A stretch of 64,000 nt of DNA, from positions 113,456 through 177,455 of the forward strand of contig JAAVHP010000029.1 in NCBI GenBank assembly GCA_014799665.1, read 5' to 3'. Position numbers and translations under genes: made by a program. The notes beneath the pieces are model-generated. The model searched no databases. It was not told the DNA's origin and saw only the letters and a list, made by a program, of their open reading frames with translations. The stretch is from Clostridiales bacterium (GTDB taxonomy: Bacteria > Bacillota > Clostridia > Christensenellales > Pumilibacteraceae). Of this stretch, positions 15,909 to 24,479 are shown piece after piece (the first letter of the stretch is position 1; the number at the start of each line of letters is the position of its first letter).

Positions 15909-17345
15909 TTACTTCTCGCCTTTTGCGAGTTTATACAGCTTGACGCTGTTATCGACCTTTTTCTCTTTGGCTTCCGCGCCGTATTTATTGACGTCGGTAA
16001 GGCTCTTTTTGCCGTGGTGCAAGCACAGCGCGCCGTTTACGCACCCGCCTTCGCACGCCATGCCCTCGAAAAAGTTGAACGGGCTTTTTCCCAGCTTTAA
16101 CAATAACAGCTGTTTCTTGCATTCTTCCAGCCCGCTCATGGCGATCGGCTTTGCCTCGAACCCGCGCTCTTTCGCAAGGTCGGTAACGCCCTCTACGATA
16201 CCGCCCGAGCGCGCGAATATTCTGCCGTAGTACGACGCATTGTCGAGCGCAGTATCGGGAAGCTCGGACACGTCGATATTACGCGCGTCGAGGAAGGCTT
16301 GAAGCTCCTCGAACGAGATAACGCAGTCTATATACTTGCTCGCTTCGTCCTGCTTGAACTCGAACTTCTTGGATGTGCACGGTCCAACGAAAACCACCTT
16401 GCAGTCGGGCTCGAACGCTTTAAGCAGCTTGCCCGCCATTACCATGGGCGACGGAGTACTCGATATATGCTTGGCGAGGTCGGGGAAGTTCTTTTTGACG
16501 TACTGCACAAAGCTCGGACAGCACGAGGTCGTGAGCACGCCGTGTTCTTTGAGCTCGTTCGCTTCCTCGTCGAGCGTAAGGTCGGCGCCGAGCGCGGTCT
16601 CAACGACCTGGAAGAACCCGAGCGACGCCATACCCGTTATCACCTGCTCGATACGCGCGTAATTGAACTGCGCGACTATCGACGGCGCGATAATGGCGTA
16701 CACCTTGTACTTGGTGTTAAACTCGGAGTTTTTGAGTATTTCGAGTAAGTCTAGTATGTACGATTTATCCTGTATCGCGCCGAACGGGCATTGGTACACG
16801 CACGCACCGCAGCCCACGCATTTATTATTGTCTATCTCCGCTTTCTTGTCGGCGTTGACCTTTATGGCGTTCGCCTTACAGCTGTTTACGCACGGGCGTT
16901 TTTGGAGAATTATCGCGTTGTACGGGCACGCCTCGGCGCACTTGCCGCACTCGATACATTTTTCCTTATCCACGACCGAATGCTTATCCACGATCGATAT
17001 TGCGCCCTTGGGACAGGCTTCCACGCACCTGTGCGAAATACAGCCGCGGCAAGCGGGCGTTACGAATATGCCGTCGACGGGACACTCGTCGCACGCTATA
17101 TCTATGACCTCTACAACGTTGGGGTTTGTCTTATCCCCGCCCATTGCGATTTTGAGCCGTTCTTGGAGTATGGCGCGTTCCTTGTACACGCAGCACCTAA
17201 GGCTCGCCTGCGGTCCCGGCATAATCTTTATCGGGATATCGTGAAAGATCTCATTGTTGAGCCCGTTGTCGTAGGCGCGAATGAGTTCCTTTATTACTTC
17301 GTATTTAAGCTGTTGTACAGCGGTATCGAAAAGTCTGGTTTGCAT
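15909..17345 (-). CDS. [FeFe]-hydrogenase, group B-like monomeric type
   Basis: 478 residues. The N-terminal half carries several Cys clusters: CDECPVDGIFVTPACRGC-x4-C, CIECGKCAEACP at 130-141 and CVGCGACVYQCP at 176-187, all fitting [4Fe-4S] clusters. The H-cluster domain follows with TTSCCPSF (Cys275 and Cys276), VGPCTSKKFEF (320-330) and, near residue 440, MACEGGCVNGA. Both Cys of the first motif are present, so the proton-transfer Cys is intact. This motif pattern fits group B hydrogenases, whose electron partner is usually ferredoxin. It is the last gene of the locus with HydS and a SpoIIE-type phosphatase, after a 45-base gap holding a heptamer repeat. Confidence 0.85.
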   Translation of the reverse strand: MQTRLFDTAVQQLKYEVIKELIRAYDNGLNNEIFHDIPIKIMPGPQASLRCCVYKERAILQERLKIAMGGDKTNPNVVEVIDIACDECPVDGIFVTPACRGCISHRCVEACPKGAISIVDKHSVVDKEKCIECGKCAEACPYNAIILQKRPCVNSCKANAIKVNADKKAEIDNNKCVGCGACVYQCPFGAIQDKSYILDLLEILKNSEFNTKYKVYAIIAPSIVAQFNYARIEQVITGMASLGFFQVVETALGADLTLDEEANELKEHGVLTTSCCPSFVQYVKKNFPDLAKHISSTPSPMVMAGKLLKAFEPDCKVVFVGPCTSKKFEFKQDEASKYIDCVISFEELQAFLDARNIDVSELPDTALDNASYYGRIFARSGGIVEGVTDLAKERGFEAKPIAMSGLEECKKQLLLLKLGKSPFNFFEGMACEGGCVNGALCLHHGKKSLTDVNKYGAEAKEKKVDNSVKLYKLAKGEK

Positions 17346-17366
17346 AGTACACCGTATAATGCGTAG

Positions 17367-17398
17367 TTTTTAATTGTTAATTGTTAATTGTTAATTAT
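17367..17398. repeat. Short tandem heptamer (TTAATTG) repeat
   Basis: About four copies of TTAATTG/TTAATTA in tandem fill the gap between the phosphatase stop (17391) and the hydrogenase start (17345 on the minus strand). Heptamer number could change the spacing inside the operon. Confidence 0.6.
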
Positions 17399-18551
17399 AA
17401 CGCACGTTCACCGTCTTCCCCATCTTTTTGAGGTTTTCGGCGAGCGCGTCGATTAATTTAAGCTTCATGCGCGTTTCGATAGGCAGTCCGTCGTGCGCGT
17501 GGTTCTGCGCCTGACCGACGAAGAAATTGACCTCGGTCGAGCCCTCGAATAGCATTCTCGCAAGCAGGGTGGCGCCGTCGCGTTTATCGAGCACTGTCGA
17601 CTTGCAGTCGGCATTGTCGAGGTATTTCTCGGACAGCTCCAAAACGCGCTTGACCGTAACGACGCCCTCGGTCGTGAGGTCGATGCCGTCTATGTACCCT
17701 ATCGGCGGGATATCGCGGTCGGGGAACTCTATGCTCGATGTGACTTCTTTGCCGAGGTGGCGCGCCACTATTTGCGAGCTCGTACCGCCGCAAACGACCT
17801 TTTTACCGGCTAACGCCATAAAGTCTTTTACGTACTGCGCGTCATCCTCTTTGCGCATAGGCGGCCCGACGAACACCGACGTGGGTTCGGGGTTTCGCAC
17901 CTTGATACCGAGCACCGTGGTGTCGTCGCCCGGCATATCCATATACAGCTCGTTGCACTCGGCGGCGAGCGTAGCCGAAATGGCGCGCGCCGACATATCG
18001 GGGCGCACCGCGCGTTTTAGGTAGTCCTTGATCTGCGGGCGTTCCCACCCGAAGTTCATGAGCATACCTATACCCGCGTGCTCCACGCCGTCGCTCGTCA
18101 TGATAACGGCGTCGCCCGCGCGGAGATCGAGCTCGGTCGTGTAAACGTTCTTGCCGCAAACGACCGCTTTGGTGCGCGGAAGATCGCTGACCTCGCCGTC
18201 GCGAATGAGTATCGCCGCAGGGTTATCGAATTCCAAAAGCTCGCCCTTGCCCTCGCGGTTTATGTGGCAGACCGAGAACGTAGCGTACGCCACGCCACGC
18301 TCCTTACATACGGGAAGCGAAGCAATAAGCGTTTCTATGCAGTCGCGGATAGGCACACCCGCCGACAGCATGGTGCATAAGATCTTGGACGAGAGCGTCG
18401 CCAAAATATTGGCTTTTACGCCGCTACCCATGCCGTCGCAAAGAACGGCGGTAAGGTAATCACCGTTTACCGCGCACTCGACGCGGTCGCCGCAAAGCTC
18501 CTCGCCGACGTGGTTAAGCGACGTGTAGCCGCTGTCGATAAAGTAACTCAA
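17391..18551 (-). CDS. SpoIIE-type protein serine phosphatase with extra C-terminal domain (HfsA-like)
   Basis: 386 residues. Residues 1 to about 215 are a PP2C/SpoIIE phosphatase: VLCDGMGSGVKA provides the metal Asp and Gly, VIMTSDGVEHAG the second, and MPGDDTTVLGIKV the third. The C-terminal ~160 residues form a separate alpha/beta domain (KKVVCGGTSSQIVARHLGKEV...) of unknown role. The start is a TTG inside the HydS stop codon (TTGA overlap), preceded by AGGGGAC. In Thermoanaerobacterium a phosphatase of this kind heads the hfs hydrogenase operon. Here it sits between the two hydrogenases, suggesting that HydS output is a change in phosphorylation (inference). Confidence 0.85.
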   Translation of the reverse strand: MSYFIDSGYTSLNHVGEELCGDRVECAVNGDYLTAVLCDGMGSGVKANILATLSSKILCTMLSAGVPIRDCIETLIASLPVCKERGVAYATFSVCHINREGKGELLEFDNPAAILIRDGEVSDLPRTKAVVCGKNVYTTELDLRAGDAVIMTSDGVEHAGIGMLMNFGWERPQIKDYLKRAVRPDMSARAISATLAAECNELYMDMPGDDTTVLGIKVRNPEPTSVFVGPPMRKEDDAQYVKDFMALAGKKVVCGGTSSQIVARHLGKEVTSSIEFPDRDIPPIGYIDGIDLTTEGVVTVKRVLELSEKYLDNADCKSTVLDKRDGATLLARMLFEGSTEVNFFVGQAQNHAHDGLPIETRMKLKLIDALAENLKKMGKTVNVRYN

Positions 18552-20275
18552 TTGTCTTTGTCCCCTATCATGGCGTCTTTGAGTTTGAGAAGCGCGACCT
18601 TGGTCTCGGCAGTGGTTTCGCCGAGCAGCGACGCTATCTCCTGCGCTACGCGCATTTGCTTATCTATGACCGCCGTCGTAACTTTGAGCGTGCCCTGCTT
18701 GACCTTGTCGAGCTCCGCTTCGTAGTTTACGCGGTCGGTTATATCGGTAAGAACGACCAAAAGCGATTTTTCTTTGGCGAGCGGCACGATATTTATATCG
18801 ACGAACTTGCCCGTTTTATCGAGCTTTTGCTTGTCGACGTGCGCGGCTAAACCGCTGTCCGCCGCCTTGAACACCGCCGACGGGTCGAAGCAGTCGAATA
18901 TGTACTCGGGATTTGCCATGCCGATAAGCGCTTGCGCCGTGCGGTTGATCTCGGTAATTTTGAGCTCGCCGTTGCAAACGATAATACCATTGGGGCTGTT
19001 CTCGATTATGACGTTGCCCATGCTCTCGGCTTTCTCGCGCATATACGGCACGCACATCTCGACCTCGGCGTAGCCATTGACTACCGCCCATGCCTTTTCG
19101 CGGCAGGTCGAATATCCGCACGCGCCGCAGTTGAGCTCGTGGCGCGGTTCGGTCTTGCCCGTGCGCTTTAAGATATCTTTTATCTCGTCCTCGGTGGGAA
19201 CGCGGTCGCCCGCCTTGCGCGGCTTGTAGGTCGCCGAAATATCGGTGTATTGGGGCACGGTATCGATAGGCGCGCTGTTGGTGTAGTTGCGCACCGATAC
19301 GTTCGCTTCAACAATGCCGCCCTCGTGCTTGATCGAGCACGGACCGTTTACGCACGCGCCGTCGCAAGCGTTGATTTCAAGGAATACGTGATGAACGCCC
19401 AACAAGTCCTCTATCGCCTGATCGAGCCTATTAACACCGTCCATTGCGATATATTCGTAATCATCGGGGAAGCTGTCGAACGACTTGATTATGCCGCGCG
19501 ATATGGGATAGAACTTGGCGCGCATAGCGGGCGCGTCCGCGCTTGCGGTCGCCGCCGTTGCCGCTACTTCTTTATCGGCGGAAGCCGATTTTTTAGCCGC
19601 GGGCTTAGACGGCGCCTTCGGCTTTTCTATCTCGATATTATGCTTGGCGAGCAGCCCCGCAAGCTCCTCGAACGTGAGCGCGCCGATAAGCACACCGCTT
19701 TCCTTGGCTTCGCGCTTTTTGGCAATGCACGGACCGACGAATACTATCTCGGCGTCGGGATACCGCGTTTTAAGTATTTTGGCGTGCGCGACCATCGGCG
19801 AAACGACGGGCGCGAGATACTTCAACGCGTCGTGGTGGTAAAGCTCGATAGCGCGGTTTACCGCGGGGCACGCCGAAGTTATAAAGTTATCGTACTTGCC
19901 GCTTTCGAGCAGTTTTTTATACTCGGCGGTCACAGCCGCCGCACCCTCCGACGTTTCGAACGCGTCGAAGAACCCGAGCGACTTTAACGCCGCACGGAAG
20001 GGCGCGAAGTCGGTCATGCCGAACGACGACACGAACGCAGGCGCAACGGACGCGATGATCTTTTTCTTTTGCAAAAGCTGTTCTATCGCCTGCACGTCGC
20101 TATGCACGCTCTTGGCGTTCTGCGGACAGACCTTGGTGCAATGCCCGCAGAGTATGCAACGGCTCTCGATTATCTTCGCTTGTCCGTCGCGCGCATCTAT
20201 CGCCTTGACGGGACAAGCGCGCAGGCATTTATAGCAGTTCTTGCAATTGGCTTTAAGAAAGTCAAGATAAAACAT
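18548..20275 (-). CDS. hydS: Sensory [FeFe]-hydrogenase HydS (group C-like) with PAS domain
   Basis: 575 residues. Two [4Fe-4S] clusters are formed by CKNCYKCLRACP (11-22) and CILCGHCTKVCP (40-51). The H-cluster domain has TSACP at 133-137, VGPCIAKK at 180-187 and CDGACVNGPC at 304-313. Ala135 replaces the proton-shuttling Cys of catalytic enzymes, as described for sensory group C HydS. A third cluster motif CGACGYSTC (383-391, with Cys408) is followed by a PAS domain (about 420-520) and a C-terminal helical coil. A Lys/Ala-rich linker (217-254) interrupts the H-domain. The gene overlaps the downstream phosphatase by 4 bases and lies 8 bases after the [2Fe-2S] gene. Confidence 0.9.
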   Translation of the reverse strand: MFYLDFLKANCKNCYKCLRACPVKAIDARDGQAKIIESRCILCGHCTKVCPQNAKSVHSDVQAIEQLLQKKKIIASVAPAFVSSFGMTDFAPFRAALKSLGFFDAFETSEGAAAVTAEYKKLLESGKYDNFITSACPAVNRAIELYHHDALKYLAPVVSPMVAHAKILKTRYPDAEIVFVGPCIAKKREAKESGVLIGALTFEELAGLLAKHNIEIEKPKAPSKPAAKKSASADKEVAATAATASADAPAMRAKFYPISRGIIKSFDSFPDDYEYIAMDGVNRLDQAIEDLLGVHHVFLEINACDGACVNGPCSIKHEGGIVEANVSVRNYTNSAPIDTVPQYTDISATYKPRKAGDRVPTEDEIKDILKRTGKTEPRHELNCGACGYSTCREKAWAVVNGYAEVEMCVPYMREKAESMGNVIIENSPNGIIVCNGELKITEINRTAQALIGMANPEYIFDCFDPSAVFKAADSGLAAHVDKQKLDKTGKFVDINIVPLAKEKSLLVVLTDITDRVNYEAELDKVKQGTLKVTTAVIDKQMRVAQEIASLLGETTAETKVALLKLKDAMIGDKDN

Positions 20276-20283
20276 GGTAGCAT

Positions 20284-20529
20284 CTACCCCAAAAGCGGAA
20301 TGATTTCGTTAACGAACTTCTCTTCCGTGTTGGTGGGGTTGACGTCGAGTATGTAGTTATCGCCCGCCTTTACCGCAACGCCCGAAGAGCACCTATTAAG
20401 GCAGAAACAGGCGCGAAGCTCGATCTTGTCAGCAACCTTGTATTTCTCGATTAGCGTTTTGAACGCTTCTATCACGTCGTACGAGCCCTTTAAATGGCAC
20501 GAGCTACCGACGCATACGCTAAGTATCAT
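20284..20529 (-). CDS. Thioredoxin-like [2Fe-2S] ferredoxin of the hydrogenase locus
   Basis: 81 residues, similar to the C-terminal domain of NuoE/HydC. Cluster ligands are CVGSSC near the start and CFCLNRC in the middle, followed by GVAVKAGDNYILDVNP. It probably carries electrons to or from the hydrogenase modules. The chosen ATG at 20529 has GAGG 6 bases before it. The TTG 15 bases upstream would contain the ribosome site. It is the first gene of the four-gene hydrogenase operon. Confidence 0.88.
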   Translation of the reverse strand: MILSVCVGSSCHLKGSYDVIEAFKTLIEKYKVADKIELRACFCLNRCSSGVAVKAGDNYILDVNPTNTEEKFVNEIIPLLG

Positions 20530-20577
20530 AGTAACCTCTGTCAAATATAAATTAAAAATTAATGTAGCATAATAAGC

Positions 20578-20645
20578 AATTAGGAATTAGAAACGCTTGA
20601 CCCCATTCGGTGTACATTATCATTCCTAATTCCTAATTACTAATT
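20578..20645. repeat. AT-rich inverted repeat with GACCCC...CGGTGT core, copy 1
   Basis: AATTAGGAATTAG on the left pairs with CCTAATTCCTAATT on the right, around TTGACCCCATTCGGTGT. Related cores with AATTAG flanks occur at 32000-32035 and 55196-55252. It lies between the hydrogenase operon and the APH-like gene. Confidence 0.5.
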
Positions 20646-20655
20646 CATGATTATT

Positions 20656-21405
20656 TTAGTCATATTGGCAAACGTCAGCCCATTTGCTAAGCATTTCCTT
20701 TTCTTCGGGCTTGCCCTTAGCCATTTGCGAAGCGGCTACGATAGGCAGCCACGCTTCGACGTACTGGCGCGCGGTGTCGGACTTTTTGCAGAACGCCGTC
20801 ATGTAGTCCTCGGCGGTCTTGTCGTCGCCCGCGAGCTTGAACAAAAGGTACGTGCGCGCGGTGTCCGCCGAAGCGTTACCGATAGTCGCGTGCGACCAAT
20901 CGATAATGCAAGCGCGGTCGTCCGCCGTGATTATAACGTTGGACGGGTTAAAGTCGCCGTGACAAAGCTTGTTGTGCTTGGGCATACCGTCGAGCCGAGC
21001 GTGGAGCTCGTAGCGCGTCGTGGCGTCAAGCCCAGACTGCTCGAACTTACGAGCGAACTTGTCGCGCTGCTTGTTAAGGTCGGGCGCGGTAAGCTTGTGC
21101 ATGGACAACTGAATATCGATAAGCCGCGCGATATACTCGCTGCGCTTAGCGGGATTCTCGGCAATGAGCGCCGCGAGCGACTTGCCCTCTACGTAGTCCA
21201 TGACGATAGCGAGCCTGCCGTCGTCGAGTTTCTTCACCTCGTGGACCTTGGGAATGAACAAGCCCGTGGCTTCTACGCGCGCCTGATTGAGCGCCTCGTT
21301 CAAAATATCGGCTTTATTATAGTCCGCCGCGAAAACCTTGTAGCAGCATTCGCCGTCGCGGTAAACGACCTTATTCGGTCTTTTTGCAATTTCGTTCATA
21401 CTCAT
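20656..21405 (-). CDS. Phosphotransferase of the APH / choline kinase-like family
   Basis: 249 residues. The catalytic segment CHGDFNPSNVIITADDRACIIDWSHATIGN gives the Brenner motif (HGDFNPSN) and the metal Asp (IIDWSH). An N-terminal part with VMDYVEGKSLAALI forms the hinge of the kinase fold. Such proteins phosphorylate small molecules (sugars, choline, homoserine, aminoglycosides), and the substrate cannot be read here. GAGGGG precedes the ATG. The gene lies 14 bases downstream of the adhE stop, so it is probably co-transcribed with adhE. Confidence 0.82.
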   Translation of the reverse strand: MSMNEIAKRPNKVVYRDGECCYKVFAADYNKADILNEALNQARVEATGLFIPKVHEVKKLDDGRLAIVMDYVEGKSLAALIAENPAKRSEYIARLIDIQLSMHKLTAPDLNKQRDKFARKFEQSGLDATTRYELHARLDGMPKHNKLCHGDFNPSNVIITADDRACIIDWSHATIGNASADTARTYLLFKLAGDDKTAEDYMTAFCKKSDTARQYVEAWLPIVAASQMAKGKPEEKEMLSKWADVCQYD

Positions 21406-21419
21406 TATTTCCCCTCCTA

Positions 21420-24023
21420 TTATTTCGCCTTCTTAGTGCCGTAGTAAGCGTCGAGATAGATCTGCTTGACCTCGGCGATCAACGGATAGCGCGGGTTGGC
21501 GCCCGTGCACTGATCGTCGAACGCGGCGCGGCTCATTTCATCGAGCGATTCGAGGAACTTATCCTCGGGTACGCCCGCCGCCTTGATCGTGTCGGGAAGC
21601 CCTACTGCGCGGCGAAGCTCGACGAGCTTATCGATAAGCTTATTGAGCTTTTCTTCGTCGGTCTTGCCTTTTATGCCGACCATTTCGGCGATCTCCGCAT
21701 AGCGGTGCAAGCACGTGGGATGATCGTATTGCGGGAAGGTACCCATCTTGTTGGGCGCTTCGGCGGCGTTGAACCGCATTACGTCGGGAAGGAGCAACGC
21801 GTTCGCCATGCCGTGCGGCAGGTGGTGATACGAGCCGAGCTTGTGCGCCATGGAGTGGCAGATACCGAGGAACGCGTTAGCAAACGCCATACCCGCCATG
21901 GTAGCGGCATACGCCATTTCGGCGCGGGCTTTCTCGTTCTTGCCGTCGTTGTACGCGATAGGCAGATATTCGAAAATAAGCTTGATAGCTTCCTTAGCCA
22001 TGCCGTCGGCGAAGTCGCTGGACATGACCGAAGCGATCGCTTCGAGCGCGTGGACCATAGCGTCGTAGCCGGAGTTGGCGGTAAGTCCCTTGGGAATACT
22101 CATCATAAGCCCGGGATCGCAAATAGCCATCTTGGGCAGAAGCTCGTAGTCGGCGATCGGGTATTTAAGTCCGGTCTTTTCGTCGGTGATAACGGCGAAC
22201 GGCGTTACCTCGGAGCCCGTGCCTGCGGTGGTGGCGATAGCGACGAAGTACGCTTTCTTGCCCATTTCGGGGAAGCGGTAAACGCGCTTTCTTATATCCA
22301 TGAACCGCATAGCCATGTCGGCGAAGTCGACTTCGGGATGCTCGTACAGCACCCACATGATCTTGCCTGCGTCGAGCGCGCTGCCGCCGCCGAGCGCGAC
22401 GACCGTATCGGGCTCGAACGAGCGCATGGCTTCCGCGCCCTTCTTAGCCGAAGCAAGCGTAGGATCGGGCTGAACGTCTGAGAACGTGGTGTTGACGATA
22501 CCCATTTCGTTGAGCACGTCGCTCACCTGCTTAGAGAACCCGCTCTTGAACAGGAATTCGTCGGTAACTATGAACACGCGCTTTTTGCCCATGTCTTTCA
22601 GCTCTTGAAGCGCAACGGGCATACAACCCTTTTTGAAGTACACCTTTTCGGGCGCGCGGAACCACAGCATATTCTCTCTCCTTATTGCTACCGTTTTATA
22701 GTTGAGTAGGTGCTTGACCGAAACGTTTTCGGATACCGAGTTGCCGCCCCACGACCCGCAACCGAGCGTGAGCGACGGACGAAGCTTGAAGTTATAGATG
22801 TCGCCGATACCGCCTTGCGCCGCGGGCGTGTTGACGAGTATACGGCAGGTTTTCATGAGATCCGCAAAAGCCTGGATCTTCGCGCCCTCGGTGTGCTCGT
22901 TGGCGTAAATGACCGAGGTGTGACCGTAGCCGCCGTCGGCGACGAGCTTTTCGGCTTTTTTGAGCGCGTCGTTAAAGTCTTTTGCTTTGTACATTGCAAG
23001 CACGGGCGAAAGCTTTTCGTGCGCGAACGGTTCTTCGAGCTCGACCGATTCGACCTCGCCTACGAGTATGCGCGCGGTCTCGGGAACCTCGAAGCCGCAG
23101 AGCTTGGCGATAGTAGCAGCGCTCTGCCCGACTATCTTGGCGTTGACCGAACCGTTAATAAGTATGGTTTTGCGGACCTTGTCGATCTCCTCGGCATTGA
23201 GGAAGTACGCGCCGCGGTAATCGAGTTCTTTGCGGAACTCGTCGTAAACGTCGGGCATGACGATGACCGACTGCTCTGACGCGCAGATCATGCCGTTGTC
23301 GAACGATTTACTGTGGAGTATGCTGGACGCCGCGAGCTTGATGTCCGCCGAACTGTCGACGATAACGGGAGTGTTGCCCGCGCCGACGCCGACTGCGGGT
23401 TTGCCCGACGAGTACGCCGCGCGCACCATGCCGGGACCGCCCGTTGCGAGAATGAGGTCGCAGTCGCTCATGACCGCCGCCGAGAGCGGAACGCTGGGAA
23501 CGTCTATCCAGCCGATAATGCCCTTGGGCGCGCCCGCAGCGACCGCCGCGTCGAGCACAACCTTAGCCGCCGCGATCGTGCAGTTCTTTGCACGCGGGTG
23601 CGGCGAGAATATAAGACCGTTACGCGTTTTGAGCGCAAGTAACGCCTTGAATATAGCGGTAGAGGTGGGATTGGTCGTAGGAACGATAGCCGCTACGATA
23701 CCGACGGGCTCGGCAAGAACCTGTACGCCGTACGCCTCGTCTGTTTCTATAACGTCGCAAGTCTTGGTATCGCGATAGGCGTTGTAGATATACTCGGCGG
23801 CATAGTGGTTTTTGATAACCTTATCCTCGACTATGCCCATGCCCGTCTCTTTAACGGCCATTTCGGCAAGGTCGAGCCGCGCCTTGTCGGCAGCCGTCGC
23901 CGCCGCAAGGAAAATCTTGTCTACCTGCTCCTGCGTGTAGGAAGCGTACTCGGTTTGAGCGGCGCGCACACGCTTGATCAGCTCTTTCAAGGATTGTTCG
24001 TCCTGTACAATTAGTTCGTCCAT
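21420..24023 (-). CDS. adhE: Bifunctional acetaldehyde-CoA / alcohol dehydrogenase
   Basis: 867 residues. The N-terminal aldehyde dehydrogenase half reduces acetyl-CoA to acetaldehyde, with the catalytic Cys in DNGMICASEQSV. The C-terminal iron-dependent alcohol dehydrogenase half makes ethanol, with GGGSALDAGK for NAD and iron ligands in CHSMAHKLGSYHHLPHG. Both halves are complete. I place the start at 24023, where AAAGGAGG sits 7 bases before the ATG; the open frame upstream is promoter. A 14-bp palindrome covers the -35 region. The neighbouring hydrogenase-sensor operon and APH-like gene are on the same strand. Confidence 0.96.
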   Translation of the reverse strand: MDELIVQDEQSLKELIKRVRAAQTEYASYTQEQVDKIFLAAATAADKARLDLAEMAVKETGMGIVEDKVIKNHYAAEYIYNAYRDTKTCDVIETDEAYGVQVLAEPVGIVAAIVPTTNPTSTAIFKALLALKTRNGLIFSPHPRAKNCTIAAAKVVLDAAVAAGAPKGIIGWIDVPSVPLSAAVMSDCDLILATGGPGMVRAAYSSGKPAVGVGAGNTPVIVDSSADIKLAASSILHSKSFDNGMICASEQSVIVMPDVYDEFRKELDYRGAYFLNAEEIDKVRKTILINGSVNAKIVGQSAATIAKLCGFEVPETARILVGEVESVELEEPFAHEKLSPVLAMYKAKDFNDALKKAEKLVADGGYGHTSVIYANEHTEGAKIQAFADLMKTCRILVNTPAAQGGIGDIYNFKLRPSLTLGCGSWGGNSVSENVSVKHLLNYKTVAIRRENMLWFRAPEKVYFKKGCMPVALQELKDMGKKRVFIVTDEFLFKSGFSKQVSDVLNEMGIVNTTFSDVQPDPTLASAKKGAEAMRSFEPDTVVALGGGSALDAGKIMWVLYEHPEVDFADMAMRFMDIRKRVYRFPEMGKKAYFVAIATTAGTGSEVTPFAVITDEKTGLKYPIADYELLPKMAICDPGLMMSIPKGLTANSGYDAMVHALEAIASVMSSDFADGMAKEAIKLIFEYLPIAYNDGKNEKARAEMAYAATMAGMAFANAFLGICHSMAHKLGSYHHLPHGMANALLLPDVMRFNAAEAPNKMGTFPQYDHPTCLHRYAEIAEMVGIKGKTDEEKLNKLIDKLVELRRAVGLPDTIKAAGVPEDKFLESLDEMSRAAFDDQCTGANPRYPLIAEVKQIYLDAYYGTKKAK

Positions 24024-24047
24024 AAGACCTCCTTTGATATCTGTTAT

Positions 24048-24085
24048 ATTATGCAATATTTCGCTATAATTGTCAAGTACTTGAC
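24048..24085 (-). promoter_or_regulatory. adhE promoter with palindromic operator
   Basis: On the minus strand TTGACA (24076-24071), 17 bases, CATAAT (24053-24048). The perfect palindrome GTCAAGTACTTGAC (24072-24085) overlaps the -35, a position suited to repression. It does not look like the Rex consensus. Confidence 0.7.
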
Positions 24086-24149
24086 GAAAATTCGACAGTC
24101 GTTTAACCATAATAAAAACTTATTATCGCCATACTAAAAACAACAGCAA

Positions 24150-24435
24150 TACCCGATGCCAACCCCGTGTGAACACTTTTGGCAGGGCGCGATTTCGGCT
24201 CTTTTCCGCCTTCTCTCGCTCGTAGTAGCGCATTGGCTACGACTTCGCTCGACAAGTCGACAAATAGCTCGAAACGCGCCTCCGCAAAAGCGAGCATTTT
24301 CAGGGAAACAAATCGTAGGCTTAGACAAGGAAACGCCCGCAGTATAAGCCTTACGTCGGCTATACAAGGGCGTTGACGCAGTATAAGTCACGATTTGTCC
24401 CTGAAAATGTGTTCAACACGGGTTGGCATCGGGTA
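24150..24435. mobile_element. MITE-like element, family 1, copy 2
   Basis: A 286-bp copy nearly identical to 1205-1490 and in the same orientation, flanked by TA. Terminal repeats are TACCCGATGCCAACCC and GGGTTGGCATCGGGTA, perfectly complementary here (the G of TTGGC matches the C of GCCAA, whereas copy 1 has a mismatch). It sits between adhE and the divergent aldo/keto reductase. The promoter of the latter starts 7 bases past its right end. Confidence 0.8.
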
Positions 24436-24441
24436 AATCTA

Positions 24442-24479
24442 TTGATTTTTATGCCGAACTGTGTTATACTTATACAATG
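24442..24479 (+). promoter_or_regulatory. Promoter of the aldo/keto reductase, probably leaderless
   Basis: TTGATT (24442-24447), 17-base spacer, TATACT (24465-24470). The ATG starts at 24477, 7 bases after the -10, exactly where transcription should begin. There is no Shine-Dalgarno sequence. Confidence 0.65.
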
